Source of the DNA: Crossaster papposus | Lineage: Eukaryota > Echinodermata > Asteroidea > Velatida > Solasteridae | Direction of reading: 5' to 3' | Length of the DNA stretch: 64,000 nt | Assembly (NCBI GenBank): GCA_037893245.1 | Contig: JBAIAA010000094.1 | Span: 930,001 to 994,000, forward strand | Shown here: positions 1 to 12,212 of the stretch, one piece after another | Layout of the letters: each line of letters starts with the position of its first letter | Position numbering within the stretch: position 1 is the stretch's first letter | Position numbers and translations under genes: made by a program | The notes under the pieces: model-generated | Databases searched by the model: none | Told to the model about the DNA's origin: nothing | Seen by the model: the letters and a program-made list of their open reading frames with translations, nothing else

Positions 1-1735
1 CACAGTTTGGGTCCTTTCCATTGAGAAAGTTGGCAATATTTTGGCTCAGATGTCGAGCTGGTGAGTGTCTCTTCATTCTTGAACAACGTTGAGGTTCGCA
101 GCTCAAATATAAGTCGAGAAAATTATCCTCATTCGCAGCCATGTTTTCTTATGTGTAATTATGTACACGTGTATTGCCGTATTGGCCTAGGTCGCCAGTG
201 CCCTGACGCATGAGTCTCACAGTTTGGGTTTTTTCCATGGAGAAATTTGGCAATATTTTGGCTCAGATGTCGAGCTGGTGAGTATCTCTTCATTCTCGAA
301 CAACGTTGAGGTTCCCAGCTAAGATATAAGTCGAGAAAATAATCCTCATTCGCAGCCACCTTTTCTGATGTGTATGTTTGTACACGTGTATTGCCGCATA
401 GGCCTATGCCGACAGTGGCCTGACGCATGAATCTCATAGTTTGGGTTTTTTCCAGTGAGAAATTTGGCAATATTTTGGCTCAGATGTTGAGCTGGTGAGT
501 GTCTCTTCATTCTGGAACAAAGTTGAGTTTCGCAGCTCAGATATAAGTCGAGAAAATTATCCTCATTCGCAGCAATGTTTTCTTATGTGTATCTATGTAC
601 ATGTGTATTGCCGCACTGGCCTATGTCGCCCGTGCCCTGACTCATGAGTCTCACAGTTTGGGTTCTTTCCATTGAAAAATTTGGCAATATTTTGGCTTAG
701 ATGTCGAGCTGGAGAGTGTCTCTTCATTCTCGAACAACGTTGAGGTTCGCAGCTAAGATATAAGTCGAGAAAATTATCCTTATTCACAGCTACCTTTTAT
801 TATGTGTATGTTTGTACACGTGTATTGCCGCATTGGCCTATGCCGCCAGTGCCCTGACGCATGAGTCTCACAGTTTGGGTTCTTTCTATTGAGAAATTTG
901 GCAATAATTTGGCTCCGATGTCGAGCTGGTGAGTGTCTCTTCATTCTCGAAAAATGTTGAGGTTCGCAGCTCAAATATAAGTCGAAAAATTATCCTCATT
1001 CGCAGCCATGTTTTCTTATGTGTATCTATGTACACGTGTATTGCCGCATTGGCCTATGTTGCCAGTGCCCTGACGCATGAGTCTCACAGTTTGGGTTCTT
1101 TCCATTGAGAAATTTGGCAATATTTTGGCTCAGATGTCGAGCTGGTGAGTGTCTCTTCATTCTCGAACAACGTTGAAGTTCGCAGCTCAAATATAAGTCG
1201 AGAAAATTATCCTCATTCGCAGCCACCTTTTCTGATGTGTATGTTTGTACACTTGTATTGCCGCATAGGCCTATGCCGTCAGTGCCCTGACGCATGGGTC
1301 GCACGGTTTGGTTTTTTTACAGTGAGAAATTTGGCAATATTTTGGCTCCGATGTCGAGCTGGTGAGTGTCTCTTCATTCTCGAACAACGTTGAGGTTCGC
1401 AGCTCAAATATAAGTCGAGAAAATTATCCTCATTCGCAGCCATGTTTTTGTATGTGTATCTATGTACACATGTATTGCCGCACTGGCCTATGTCGCCAGT
1501 GCCCTGACTCATGAGTCTCACAGTTTGGGTTCGTTCAATTGAGGAAGTTGGCAATATTTTGGCTCAGATGTCGAGCTGGAGAGTGTCTCTTCATTCTCGA
1601 ACAATGTTGAGGTTCGCAGCTCAAATATAAGTCGAGAACATTATCCTCATTCGCAGCCATGTTTTCTTATGTGTATCTATGTACACATGTATTGTCGCAT
1701 TGGCCTAGGTCGCCAGTGGCCTGACGCATGAGTCT
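1..1735. repeat. 8-monomer HOR, copy A
   Basis: Eight monomers. The order of variants matches the block starting at 1736 (offset 1735, then 1736 after a 1 bp T-run difference near 1960) and the block starting at 3906 (offset 3905). It shares rare variants with copy C, such as GCCGACAGTGG near 403, where copy B has GCCGCCAGTGG. Relative to copies B and C it lacks two monomers near its right end: the sequence at about 1625 passes directly into the variant found at about 3785 in copy B. This looks like a two-monomer loss (or a gain in B) by unequal exchange. Confidence 0.85.
638..650. promoter_or_regulatory. GACTCATGAGTC palindrome with TGACTCA, representative
   Basis: In a subset of monomers CTGACGCATGAGTC has become CTGACTCATGAGTC, which creates a 12 bp perfect palindrome (639-650) and an exact AP-1/GCN4-type TGACTCA (638-644). 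The variant occurs many times between 0.6 and 28 kb, the last near 27975, and I did not see it in the right-hand half. Binding is untested inference. Confidence 0.35.
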
Positions 1736-3905
1736 CACAGTTTGGGTCCTTTCCATTGAGAAAGTTGGCAATATTTTGGCTCAGATGTCGAGCTGGTGAG
1801 TGTCTCTTCATTCTTGAACAACGTTGAGGTTCGCAGCTCAAATATAAGTCGAGAAAATTATCCTCATTCGCAGCCATGTTTTCTTATGTGTAATTATGTA
1901 CACGTGTATTGCCGTATTGGCCTAGGTCGCCAGTGCCCTGACGCATGAGTCTCACAGTTTGGGGTTTTTTCCATGGAGAAATTTGGCAATATTTTGGCTC
2001 AGATGTCGAGCTGGTGAGTATCTCTTCATTCTCGAACAACGTTGAGGTTCCCAGCTAAGATATAAGTCGAGAAAATAATCCTCATTCGCAGCCACCTTTT
2101 CTGATGTGTATGTTTGTACACGTGTATTGCCGCATAGGCCTATGCCGCCAGTGGCCTGACGCATGAATCTCATAGTTTGGGTTTTTTCCAGTGAGAAATT
2201 TGGCAATATTTTGGCTCAGATGTTGAGCTGGTGAGTGTCTCTTCATTCTGGAACAAAGTTGAGTTTCGCAGCTCAGATATAAGTCGAGAAAATTATCCTC
2301 ATTCGCAGCAATGTTTTCTTATGTGTATATATGTACATGTGTATTGCCGCACTGGCCTATGTCGCCCGTGCCCTGACTCATGAGTCTCACAGTTTGGGTT
2401 CTTTCCATTGAAAAATTTGGCAATATTTTGGCTTAGATGTCGAGCTGGAGAGTGTCTCTTCATTCTCGAACAACGTTGAGGTTCGCAGCTAAGATATAAG
2501 TCGAGAAAATTATCCTCATTCACAGCTACCTTTTATTATGTGTATGTTTGTACACGTGTATTGCCGCATTGGCCTATGCCGCCAGTGCCCTGACGCATGA
2601 GTCTCACAGTTTGGGTTCTTTCTGTTGAGAAATTTGGCAATAATTTGGCTCCGATGTCGAGCTGGTGAGTGTCTCTTCATTCTCGAACAACGTTGAGGTT
2701 CGCAGCTCAAATATAAGTCGAAAAATTATCCTCATTCGCAGCCATGTTTTCTTATGTGTATCTATGTACACGTGTATTGCCGCATTGGCCTATGTTGCCA
2801 GTGCCCTGACGCATGAGTCTCACAGTTTGGGTTCTTTCCATTGAGAAATTTGGCAATATTTTGGCTCAGATGTCGAGCTGGTGAGTGTCTCTTCATTCTC
2901 GAACAACGTTGAAGTTCGCAGCTCAAATATAAGTCGAGAAAATTATCCTCATTCGCAGCCACCTTTTCTGATGTGTATGTTTGTACACTTGTATTGCCGC
3001 ATAGGCCTATGCCGTCAGTGCCCTGACGCATGGGTCGCACGGTTTGGTTTTTTTACAGTGAGAAATTTGGCAATATTTTGGCTCCGATGTCGAGCTGGTG
3101 AGTGTCTCTTCATTCTCGAACAACGTTGAGGTTCGCAGCTCAAATATAAGTCGAGAAAATTATCCTCATTCGCAGCCATGTTTTTTTATGTGTATCTATG
3201 TACACATGTATTGCCGCACTGGCCTATGTCGCCAGTGCCCTGACTCATGAGTCTCACAGTTTGGGTTCGTTCAATTGAGGAAGTTGGCAATATTTTGGCT
3301 CAGATGTCGAGCTGGAGAGTGTCTCTTTATTCTCGAACAATGTTGAGGTTCGCAGCTCAAATACAAGTCGAAAAAATTATCGTCATTCGCAGCCATGTTT
3401 TCTTATGTGTATCTATGTACACGTGTATTGCCGCATAGGCCTATGTCGCCAGTGCCCTGACGCATGCGTCTCACAGTTTGGGTTCTTTCTATTGAGAAAT
3501 TTGGCAATATTTTGGCTCCGATGTCGAGCTGGTGAGTGTCTCTTCATTCTCGAACAACGTTGAGGTTCGCAGCTCAAATATAAGTCGAGAAAATTATCCT
3601 CATTCGCAGCCATGTTTTCTTATGTGTATCTATGTACAAGTGTATTGCCGCATAGGCCTATGTCGCCAGTGCCCTGACGCATGAGTCTCACAGTTTGGGT
3701 TCTTTCTATTGAGAAATTTGGCAATTTTTTGGCTCCGATGTCGAGCTGGTGAGTGTCTCTTCATTCTCGAACAACGTTGAGGTTCGCAGCTCAAATATAA
3801 GTCGAGAACATTATCCTCATTCGCAGCCATGTTTTCTTATGTGTATCTATGTACACATGTATTGTCGCATCGGCCTAGGTCGCCAGTGGCCTGACGCATG
3901 AGTCT
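1736..3905. repeat. 10-monomer HOR, copy B
   Basis: Ten monomers (2170 bp). The first eight follow copy A; the extra two lie at about 3400-3830. Variant order then repeats in copy C at an offset of 2169-2170 bp. At 3177 the T run after CATG matches copy C and differs from copy A, while at about 2145 copy A and copy C agree against this copy. Such mixed sharing is expected from gene conversion or repeated unequal exchange between copies. Confidence 0.85.
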
Positions 3906-5950
3906 CACAGTTTGGGTCCTTTCCATTGAGAAAGTTGGCAATATTTTGGCTCAGATGTCGAGCTGGTGAGTGTCTCTTCATTCTTGAACAACGTTGAGGT
4001 TCGCAGCTCAAATATAAGTCGAGAAAATTATCCTCATTCGCAGCCATGTTTTCTTATGTGTAATTATGTACACGTGTATTGCCGTATTGGCCTAGGTCGC
4101 CAGTGCCCTGACGCATGAGTCTCACAGTTTGGGTTTTTTCCATGGAGAAATTTGGCAATATTTTGGCTCAGATGTCGAGCTGGTGAGTATCTCTTCATTC
4201 TCGAACAACGTTGAGGTTCCCAGCTAAGATATAAGTCGAGAAAATAATCCTCATTCGCAGCCACCTTTTCTGATGTGTATGTTTGTACACGTGTATTGCC
4301 GCATAGGCCTATGCCGACAGTGGCCTGACGCATGAATCTCATAGTTTGGGTTTTTTCCAGTGAGAAATTTGGCAATATTTTGGCTCAGATGTTGAGCTGG
4401 TGAGTGTCTCTTCATTCTGGAACAAAGTTGAGTTTCGCAGCTCAGATATAAGTCGAGAAAATTATCCTCATTCGCAGCAATGTTTTCTTATGTGTATCTA
4501 TGTACATGTGTATTGCCGCACTGGCCTATGTCGCCCGTGCCCTGACTCATGAGTCTCACAGTTTGGGTTCTTTCCATTGAAAAATTTGGCAATATTTTGG
4601 CTTAGATGTCGAGCAGGAGAGTGTCTCTTCATTCTCGAACAACGTTGAGGTTCGCAGCTAAGATATAATTCGAGAAAATTATCCTCATTCACAGCTACCT
4701 TTTATTATGTGTATGTTTGTACACGTGTATTGCCGCATTGGCCTATGCCGCCAGTGCCCTGACGCATGAGTCTCACAGTTTGGGTTCTTTCTATTGAGAA
4801 ATTTGGCAATAATTTGGCTCCGATGTCGAGCTGGTGAGTGTCTCTTCATTCTCGAACAACGTTGAGGTTCGCAGCTCAAATATAAGTCGAAAAATTATCC
4901 TCATTCGCAGCCATGTTTTCTTATGTGTATCTATGTACACGTGTATTGCCGCATTGGCCTATGTTGCCAGTGCCCTGACGCATGAGTCTCACAGTTTGGG
5001 TTCTTTCCATTGAGAAATTTGGCAATATTTTGGCTCAGATGTCGAGCTGGTGAGTGTCTCTTCATTCTCGAACAACGTTGAAGTTCGCAGCTCAAATATA
5101 AGTCGAGAAAATTATCCTCATTCGCAGCCACCTTTTCTGATGTGTATGTTTGTACACTTGTATTGCCGCATAGGCCTATGCCGTCAGTGCCCTGACGCAT
5201 GGGTCGCACGGTTTGGTTTTTTTACAGTGAGAAATTTGGCAATATTTTGGCTCCGATGTCGAGCTGGTGAGTGTCTCTTCATTCTCGAACAACGTTGAGG
5301 TTCGCAGCTCAAATATAAGTCGAGAAAATTATCCTCATTCGCAGCCATGTTTTTTTATGTGTATCTATGTACACATGTATTGCCGCACTGGCCTATGTCG
5401 CCAGTGCCCTGACTCATGAGTCTCACAGTTTGGGTTCGTTCAATTGAGGAAGTTGGCAATATTTTGGCTCAGATGTCGAGCTGGAGAGTGTCTCTTCATT
5501 CTCGAACAATGTTGAGGTTCGCAGCTCAAATACAAGTCGAAAAAATTATCGTCATTCGCAGCCATGTTTTCTTATGTGTATCTATGTACACGTGTATTGC
5601 CGCATAGGCCTATGTCGCCAGTGCCCTGACGCATGCGTCTCACAGTTTGGGTTCTTTCTATTGAGAAATTTGGCAATATTTTGGCTCCGATGTCGAGCTG
5701 GTGAGTGTCTCTTCATTCTTGAACAACGTTGAGGTTCGCAGCTCAAATATAAGTCGAGAAAATTATCCTCATTCGCAGCCATGTTTTCTTATGTGTATCT
5801 ATGTACAAGTGTATTGCCGCATAGGCCTATGTCGCCAGTGCCCTGACGCATGAGTCTCACAGTTTGGGTTCTTTCTATTGAGAAATTTGGCAATTTTTTG
5901 GCTCCGATGTCGAGCTGGTGAGTGTCTCTTCATTCTCGAACAACGTTGAG
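3906..5950. repeat. HOR copy C, partial
   Basis: Follows copy B at an offset of 2169-2170 bp from 3906 to about 5950. It then departs: copy B has GCTCAAATATAAG at about 3788 where this copy has GCTCTAATATAAG at about 5957. Its right end runs into the three-monomer duplication at 5416-6717. Confidence 0.8.
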
Positions 5951-6717
5951 GTTCGCAGCTCTAATATAAGTCGAGAAAATTATCCTCATTCGCAGCCATG
6001 TTTTCTTATGTGTATCTATGTACACGTGTATTGCCGCATAGGCCTATGTCGCCAGTGCCCTGACGCATGAGTCTCACAGTTTGGGTTCGTTCCATTGAGG
6101 AAGTTGGCAATATTTTGGCTCAGATGTCGAGCTGGATAGTGTCTCTTCATTCTCGAACAACGTTGAGGTTCGCAGCTCAAATACAAGTCGAAAAAATTAT
6201 CCTCATTCGCAGCCATGTTTTCTTATGTGTATCTATGTACACGTGTATTGCCGCATAGGCCTATGTCGCCAGTGCCCTGACGCATGCGTCTCACAGTTTG
6301 GGTTCTTTCTATTGAGAAATTTGGCAATATTTTGGCTCCGATGTCGAGCTGGTGAGTGTCTCTTCATTCTCGAACAACGTTGAGGTTCGCAGCTCAAATA
6401 TAAGTCAAGAAAATTATCCTCATTCGCAGCCATGTTTTCTTATGTGTATCTATGTACAAGTGTATTGCCGCATAGGCCTATGTCGCCAGTGCCCTGACGC
6501 ATGAGTCTCACAGTTTGGGTTCTTTCTATTCAGAAATTTGGCAATTTTTTGGCTCCGATGTCGAGCTGGTGAGTGTCTCTTCATTCTCGAACAACGTTGA
6601 GGTTCGCAGCTCTAATATAAGTCGAGAAAATTATCCTCATTCGCAGCCATGTTTTCTTATGTGTATCTATGTACACGAGTATTGCCGCATAGGCCTATGT
6701 CGCCAGTGCCCTGACGC
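5416..6717. repeat. Tandem duplication of a 651 bp trimer
   Basis: Two consecutive three-monomer units, 5416-6066 and 6067-6717, at an offset of exactly 651 bp. They share rare variants, including GCAATTTTTTGG and GCTCTAATATAAG, and differ at only a few sites (for example GGAGAGTG versus GGATAGTG near 5477/6128 and TTGAGAAA versus TTCAGAAA near 5880/6531). The low divergence indicates a recent local event. Confidence 0.85.
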
Positions 6718-7260
6718 ATGAGTCTCACAGTTTGGGTTCTTTCTATTGAGAAATTTGGCAAGATTTTGACTCACATGTCGAGCTGGTGAGTGTCTCTACA
6801 TTCTCGAACAACGTTGAGGTTCGCAGCTCAGATATAAGTCGAGAAAATTATCCTCATTCGCAGCCACCTTTTCTGATGTGTATGTTTGTACACGTGTATT
6901 GCCGCATAGGCCTATGCCGCCAGTGGCCTGACACATGAGTCTCACGGTTTGGGTTTTTTCCAGTGAGAAATTTGGCAATATTTTGGCTCAGATGTCGAGC
7001 TGGTGAAAGTCTCTTCATTCTCGAACAAAGTTGAGGTTCGCAGCTCAGATATAAGTCGAGAAAATTATCCTCATTCGCAGCAATGTTTTCTTATGTGTAT
7101 CTATGTACACGTGTATTGCCGCACTGGCCTATGTCGCCAGTGCCCTGACTCATGAGTCTCACAGTTTGGGTTCTTTCCCTTGAGAAATTTGGCAATATTT
7201 TGGCTTAGATGTCGAGCTGGAGAGTGTCTCTACATTCTCGAACAACGTTGAGGTTCGCAG
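6540..7260. repeat. Block with a distant copy at 15004-15724
   Basis: About 720 bp, a little over three monomers, whose variant sequence is repeated at an offset of 8464 bp. Shared rare features include GACTCACATGTCGAG-type substitutions, GGTGAAAGTC versus GGTAAAAGTC, and TTTCCCTTGAGAAATT. The pair shows that segments of this array have moved or been copied over more than 8 kb. Confidence 0.75.
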
Positions 7261-9390
7261 CTCAAATATAAGTCGAGAAAATTATCCTCATTCGCAGCAA
7301 TATTTTCTTATGTGTATATATGCACACGTGTATTGCCACACTGGCCTATGTCGCCAGTGCCCTGACGCATGAGTCTCACAGTTTGGGTTCTTTCCATTGA
7401 GAAATTTGGCAATATTTTGGCTCAGATGTCGAGCTGGTGAGTGTTTCTTAATTCTCGAACAACGTTGAGGTTCGCAGCTCAAATATATGTCGAGAAAATT
7501 ATCCTCATTCGCAGCCACCTTTTCTGATGTGTATGTTTGTACACTTGTATTGCCGCATAGGCCTATGCCGTCAGTGCCCTGACGCATGGGTCTCACGGTT
7601 TGGGTTTTTTCCAGTGAGAAATTTGGCAATATTTTGGCTCCGTTGTTGAGATGGTGAGTGTCTCTTCATTCTCGAACAACGTTGAGGTTCGCAGCTCAAA
7701 TATAAGTCGAGAAAATTATCCTAATTTGCAGCCATGTTTTCTTATGTGTATCTATGTACACGTGTATTGCCGCATTGGCCTAGGTCGCCAGTGCCCTGAC
7801 GCATGAGTCTCACAGTTTTGGTTCTTTCCATTGAAAAATTTGGCAATATTTTGGCTCAGATGTCGAGCTGGTGAGTATCTCTTCATTGTCGAACAACGTT
7901 GAGGTTCCCAGCTCAAATATAAGTCGAGAAAATTATCCTCATTCGCAGCCATGTTTTCTTATGTGTATCTATGTACACGTGTATTGCCGCATTGGCCTAG
8001 GTCGCCAGTGCCCTGACGCATGAGTCTCACAGTTTGGGTTCTTTCCATTGAAAAATTTGGCAATATTTTGGCTCAGATGTCGAGCTGGTGAGTATCTCTT
8101 CATTCTCGAACAACGTTGAGGTTCCCAGCTAAGATAAAAGTCGAGAAAATAATCCTCATTCGCAGCCACCTTTTCTGATGTGTATGTTTGTACACGTGTA
8201 TTGCCGCATTGGCCTATGCCGCCAGTGCCCTGACGCATGAGTCGCACAGTTTGGGTTCTTTCTATTGAGAAATTTGGCAATATTTTGGCTTCGATGTCGA
8301 GCTGGTGAGTGTCTCTTAATTCTCGAACAACGTTGAGGTTCGCAGCTCAAATATAAGTCGAGAAAGTTATCCTCATTCGCAGCCATGTTTTCTTATGTGT
8401 ATCTATGTACACGTGTATTGCCGCATAGGCCTATGCCGTCAGTGCACTGACGCATGGGTCTCACGGTTTGGGTTCTTTCCATTGAGAAATTTGGCAATAT
8501 TTTGGCTCAGATGTCGAGCTGGTGAGTATCTCTTCATTCTCGAACAATGTTGAGGTTCCCAGCTAAGATAAAAGTCGAGAAAATAATCCTCATTCGCAGC
8601 CACCTTTTCTGATGTGTATGTTTGTACACGTGTATTGCCGCATTGGCCTATGCCGCTAGTGCCCTGACGCATGAGTCTCACAGTTTGGGTTCTTTCTATT
8701 GAGAAATTTGGCAATATTTTTGCTCCGATGTCGAGCTGGTGAGTGTCTCTCCATTCTCGAACAACGTTGAGGTTCGCAGCTCAAATATAAGTCGAGAAAA
8801 TTATTCTCATTCGCAGCCATGTTTTCTTATGTGTATCTATGTACACGTGTATTGCCGCATTGGCCTATGTCGCCAGTGCCCTCACGCATGAGTCTCACAG
8901 TTTGGGTTCTTTCCATTGAGAAATTTGGCAATATTTTGGCTCAGATGTCGAGCTGGTGAGTGTCTCTTCATTCTCGAACAACGTTGAGGTTCGCAGCTCA
9001 AATATAAGTCGAGAAAATTATCCTCATTCGCAGCAATATTTTCTTATGTGTATATATGCACACGTGTATTGCCACACTGGCCTATGTCGCCAGTGCCCTG
9101 ACGCATGAGTCTCACAGTTTGGGTTATTTCCATTGAGAAATTTGGCAATATTTTGGCTCAGATGTCGAGCTGGTGAGTGTTTCTTCATTCTCGAACAACG
9201 TTGAGGTTCGCAGCTCAAATATAAGTCGAGAAAATTATCCTCATTCGCAGCCACCTTTTCTGATGTGTATGTTTGTACACTTGTATTGCCGCATAGGCCT
9301 ATGCCGTCAGTGCCCTGACGCATGGGTCTCACGGTTTGGGTTTTTTCCAGTGAGAAATTTGGCAATATTTTGGCTCAGATGTTGAGCTGG
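7261..9390. repeat. Mixed monomers with 8-mer and dimer periodicity
   Basis: The segment 7288-7960 recurs at 9024-9700 (offset 1736 bp, eight monomers), including the variants CAGCAATATTTTC, GTATATATGCAC and TTGCCACACTGG. Inside it, about 7970-8400 and 8405-8840 form a dimer repeat at 434 bp with the variants GGTTCCCAGCTAAG and GATAAAAGTC. The blocks overlap in a way that suggests successive unequal exchanges of different register. Confidence 0.7.
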
Positions 9391-10472
9391 TAAGTGTCTC
9401 TTCATTTTCAAACAACGTTGAGGTTCGCAGCTCAGATATAAGTCGAGAAAATTATCCTCATTCGCAGCCATGTTTTCTTATATGTATCTATGTACACGTG
9501 TATTGCCGCATTGGCCTATGTCGCCAGTGCCCTGACGCATGAGTCTCACAGTTTTGGTTCTTTCCATTGAGAAATTTGGCAATATTTTGGGTCAGATGTC
9601 GAGCTGGTGAGTATCTCTTCATTCTCGAACAACGTTGAGGTTCCCAGCTCAAATATAAGTCGAGAAAATTATCCTCATTCGCAGCCATGTTTTCTTATGC
9701 GTATCTATGTACACGTGTATTGCCGCATTGGCCTAGGTCGCCAGTGCCCTGACGCATGAGTCTCACAGTTTGGGTTCTTTCCATTGAGAAATTTGGCAAT
9801 ATTATGGCTCAGATGTTGAGCTGGAGAGTGTCTCTTCATTCTCGAACAACGTTGAGGTTTGCAGCTAAGATATAAGTCGAGAAAAGTATCCTCATTCGCA
9901 GCCACCTTTTCTGATGTGTATGTTTGAACACGTTTATTGCCGCATAGGCCTATGCCGCCAGTGGCCTGACGCATGAGTCTCACGGTTTGAGTTTTTTCCA
10001 GTGAGAAATATGGCAATATTTTGGCTCAGATGTCGAGCTAGTGAGTGTCTCTTAATTCTCGAACCAAGTTGAGGTTCGCAGCTCAGATATAAGTCGAGAA
10101 AATTATCCTCATTCGCAGCAATTGTTTTTTGATGTGTATCTATGTACACGTGTATTGCCTCACTGGCCTATGTCGCCAGTGCCCTGACTCATGAGTCTCA
10201 CAGTTTTGGTTCTTTCCATTGAGAAATTTGGCAATATTTTGGCTCAGATGTCGAGCTGGAGAGTGTCTCTTCATTCTCGAACAACGTTGAGGTTCGCAGC
10301 TCAGATACAGGTCGAGAAAATTATCCTCATTCGCAGCCATGTTTTCTTATGTGTTTCTATGTACACGTGTATTGCCGCATTGGCCTATGCCGCAAGTTCC
10401 CTGACGCATGAGTCTCACAGTATGGGTTCTTTATATAAAGAAATTTGGCAATATTTTGGCTCAGATGTCGAG

Positions 10473-10481
10473 CTGGTGAGT
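10473..10481 (+). other. Splice-donor-like CTGGTGAGT, representative
   Basis: CTGGTGAGT matches most of the eukaryotic 5' splice-site consensus; the variant CTGGTAAGT in other monomers (for example 49690) matches it better still. Present once per monomer. Relevant only if the plus strand is transcribed by Pol II. Confidence 0.2.
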
Positions 10482-10494
10482 GTCTCTTCATTCT

Positions 10495-10513
10495 CGAACA
10501 ACGTTGAGGTTCG
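10495..10513. other. CGAAC/GTTCG dyad around AACGTT, representative
   Basis: CGAACAACGTTGAGGTTCG has inverted arms CGAAC and GTTCG and an internal CAACGTTG palindrome. This is among the best conserved parts of the monomer through the window, and the exchange border of the 3480 bp duplication falls within or beside it. Conservation may mark protein binding, or simply a favoured recombination site. Confidence 0.45.
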
Positions 10514-10558
10514 CAGCTCAAATATAAGTCGAGAAAATTATCCTCATTCGCAGCCACC

Positions 10559-10562
10559 TTTT
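10559..10562 (+). terminator. TTTT run downstream of the tRNA-like module
   Basis: Four T residues 32 bp after the tRNA-like module, the minimum for Pol III termination. It is present in nearly every monomer as ACCTTTTCT or ATGTTTTCT. Another T run (ATATTTT) lies right before the A-box-like motif, which would be unfavourable for a Pol III transcript, so I give this low weight. Confidence 0.2.
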
Positions 10563-10693
10563 CTGATGTGTATGTTTGTACACTTGTATTGCCGCATAGG
10601 CCTATGCCGTCAGTGCACTGACACATGGGTCTCACGGTTTGGTTTTTTTCCAGTGAGAAATTTGGCAATATTTTGGCTCAGATGTTGAGCTGG

Positions 10694-12212
10694 TAAGTGT
10701 CTCTTCATTTTCAAACAACGTTGAGGTTCGCAGCTCAGATATAAGTCGAGAAAATTATCCTCATTCGCAGCCATGTTTTCTTATATGTATCTATGTACAC
10801 GTGTATTGCCGCATTGGCCTATGTCGCCAGTGCCCTGACGCATGAGTCTCACAGTTTGGGTTCTTTCCATTGAGAAATTTGGCAATATTTTGGCTCAGAT
10901 GTCGAGCTGGTGAGTATCTCTTCATTCTCGAACAACGTTGAGGTTCCCAGCTCAAATATAAGTCGAGAAAATTATCCTCATTCGCAGCCATGTTTTTGTA
11001 TGTGTATCTATGTACACGTGTATTGCCGCATTGGGCTAGGTCGCCAGTGCCCTGACGCATGAGTCTCACAGTTTGGGTTCTTTCCATTGAGAAATTTGGC
11101 AATATTATGGCTCAGATGTTGAGCTGGAGAGTGTCTCTTCATTCTCGAACAACGTTGAGGTTTGCAGCTAAGATATAAGTCGAGAAAATTATCCTCATTC
11201 GCAGCCACCTTTTCTGATGTGTATGTTTGTACACGTGTATTGCCGCATAGGCCTATGCCGCCAGTGGCCTGACGCATGAGTCTCACGGTTTGAGTTTTTT
11301 CCAGTGAGAAATATGGCAATATTTTGGCTCAGATGTCGAGCTAGTGAGTGTCTCTTAATTCTCGAACCAAGTTGAGGTTCGCAGCTCAGATATAAGTCGA
11401 GAAAATTATCCTCATTCGCAGCAATGTTTTCTGATGTGTATCTATGTACACGTGTATTGCCTCACTGGCCTATGTCGCCAGTGCCCTGACTCATGAGTCT
11501 CACAGTTTTGGTTCTTTCCATTGAGAAATTTGGCAATATTTTGGCTCAGATGTCGAGCTGGAGAGTGTCTCTTCATTCTCGAACAACGTTGAAGTTCGCA
11601 GCTCAGATACAGGTCGAGAAGATTATCCTCATTCGCAGCCATGTTTTCTTATGTGTTTCCATGTACACGTGTATTGCCTCACTGGCCTATGTCGCCAGTG
11701 CCCTGACTCATGAGTCTCACAGTTTTGGTTCTTTCCATTGAGAAATTTGGCAATATTTTGGCTCAGATGTCGAGCTGGAGAGTGTCTCTTCATTTTCGAA
11801 CAACGTTGAGGTTCGCAGCTCAGATACAGGTCGAGAAAATTATCCTCATTCGCAGCCATGTTTTCTTATGTGTTTCTATGTACACGTGTATTGCCGCATT
11901 GGCCTATGCCGCCAGTTCCCTGACGCATGAGTCTCACAGTATGGGTTCTTTATATAGAGAAATTTGGCAATATTTTGGCTCAGATGTCGAGCTGGTGAGT
12001 GTCTCTTCATTCTCGAACAACGTTGAGGTTCGCAGCTCAAATATAAGTCGAGAAAATTATCCTCATTCGCAGCCACCTTTTCTGATGTGTATGTTTGTAC
12101 ACTTGTATTGCCGCATAGGCCTATGCTGTCAGTGCACTGACGCATGGGTCTCACGGTTTGTTTGTTTTCAAGTGAGAAATTTGGCAATATTTTAGCTCCG
12201 ATGATGAGCTGG
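10694..12212. repeat. 7-monomer HOR, unit 2
   Basis: Same order as unit 1 with one additional monomer. The monomers at about 11493 and 11710 are near-identical neighbours 217 bp apart, so the expansion from six to seven is a single-monomer tandem duplication inside the unit. The unit is 1519 bp. Confidence 0.8.

Larger units (their letters stand above)
10450..10526 (+). other. tRNA-like 77 nt module, representative monomer
   Basis: Seen on the plus strand: TGGCTCAGATG (10457-10467) fits the Pol III A-box pattern TRGYNNARNNG fully; GTTCGCAGC (10509-10517) fits the B-box pattern GWTCRANNC except for C in place of the invariant A. Possible stems: AATATTT with AAATATA (6 of 7 pairs, 10450/10520), GCTC with GAGC (10459/10470), GAGTG with CATTC (one G-U pair, 10478/10489), TTGAG with CTCAA (10504/10517, sharing two bases with the outer stem). 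Total length is 77 nt. Against a working tRNA: the D loop lacks GG, the T loop lacks A58, and the outer stem is AT only. A degenerate tRNA-derived origin is inference; chance resemblance remains possible. Confidence 0.3.
9391..10693. repeat. 6-monomer HOR, unit 1
   Basis: Starts at the rare landmark TAAGTGTCTCTTCATTTTC (9391), which recurs at 10694 and 12213. The unit is 1303 bp, six monomers plus one base; the extra base is near 10118 where the copy reads CAATTGTTTTTTGATG. It contains the variant with TATGGGTTCTTTATATAAAG near 10420. Confidence 0.8.

Noticed and set aside
10495..10513. CENP-B box
   Set aside because: The required TTCGNNNNANNCGGG spacing is not present on either strand of the consensus.
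10457..10517. True tRNA gene
   Set aside because: Invariant bases are missing (D-loop GG, T-loop A58) and the outer stem is AT only; kept only as a tRNA-like module.
10191..10688. 165-codon plus-strand open reading frame (similar ones at 11710, 13012 and 40329)
   Set aside because: Same explanation: frame drift over monomers of length 3n+1. Equivalent monomers elsewhere have stops in this frame.
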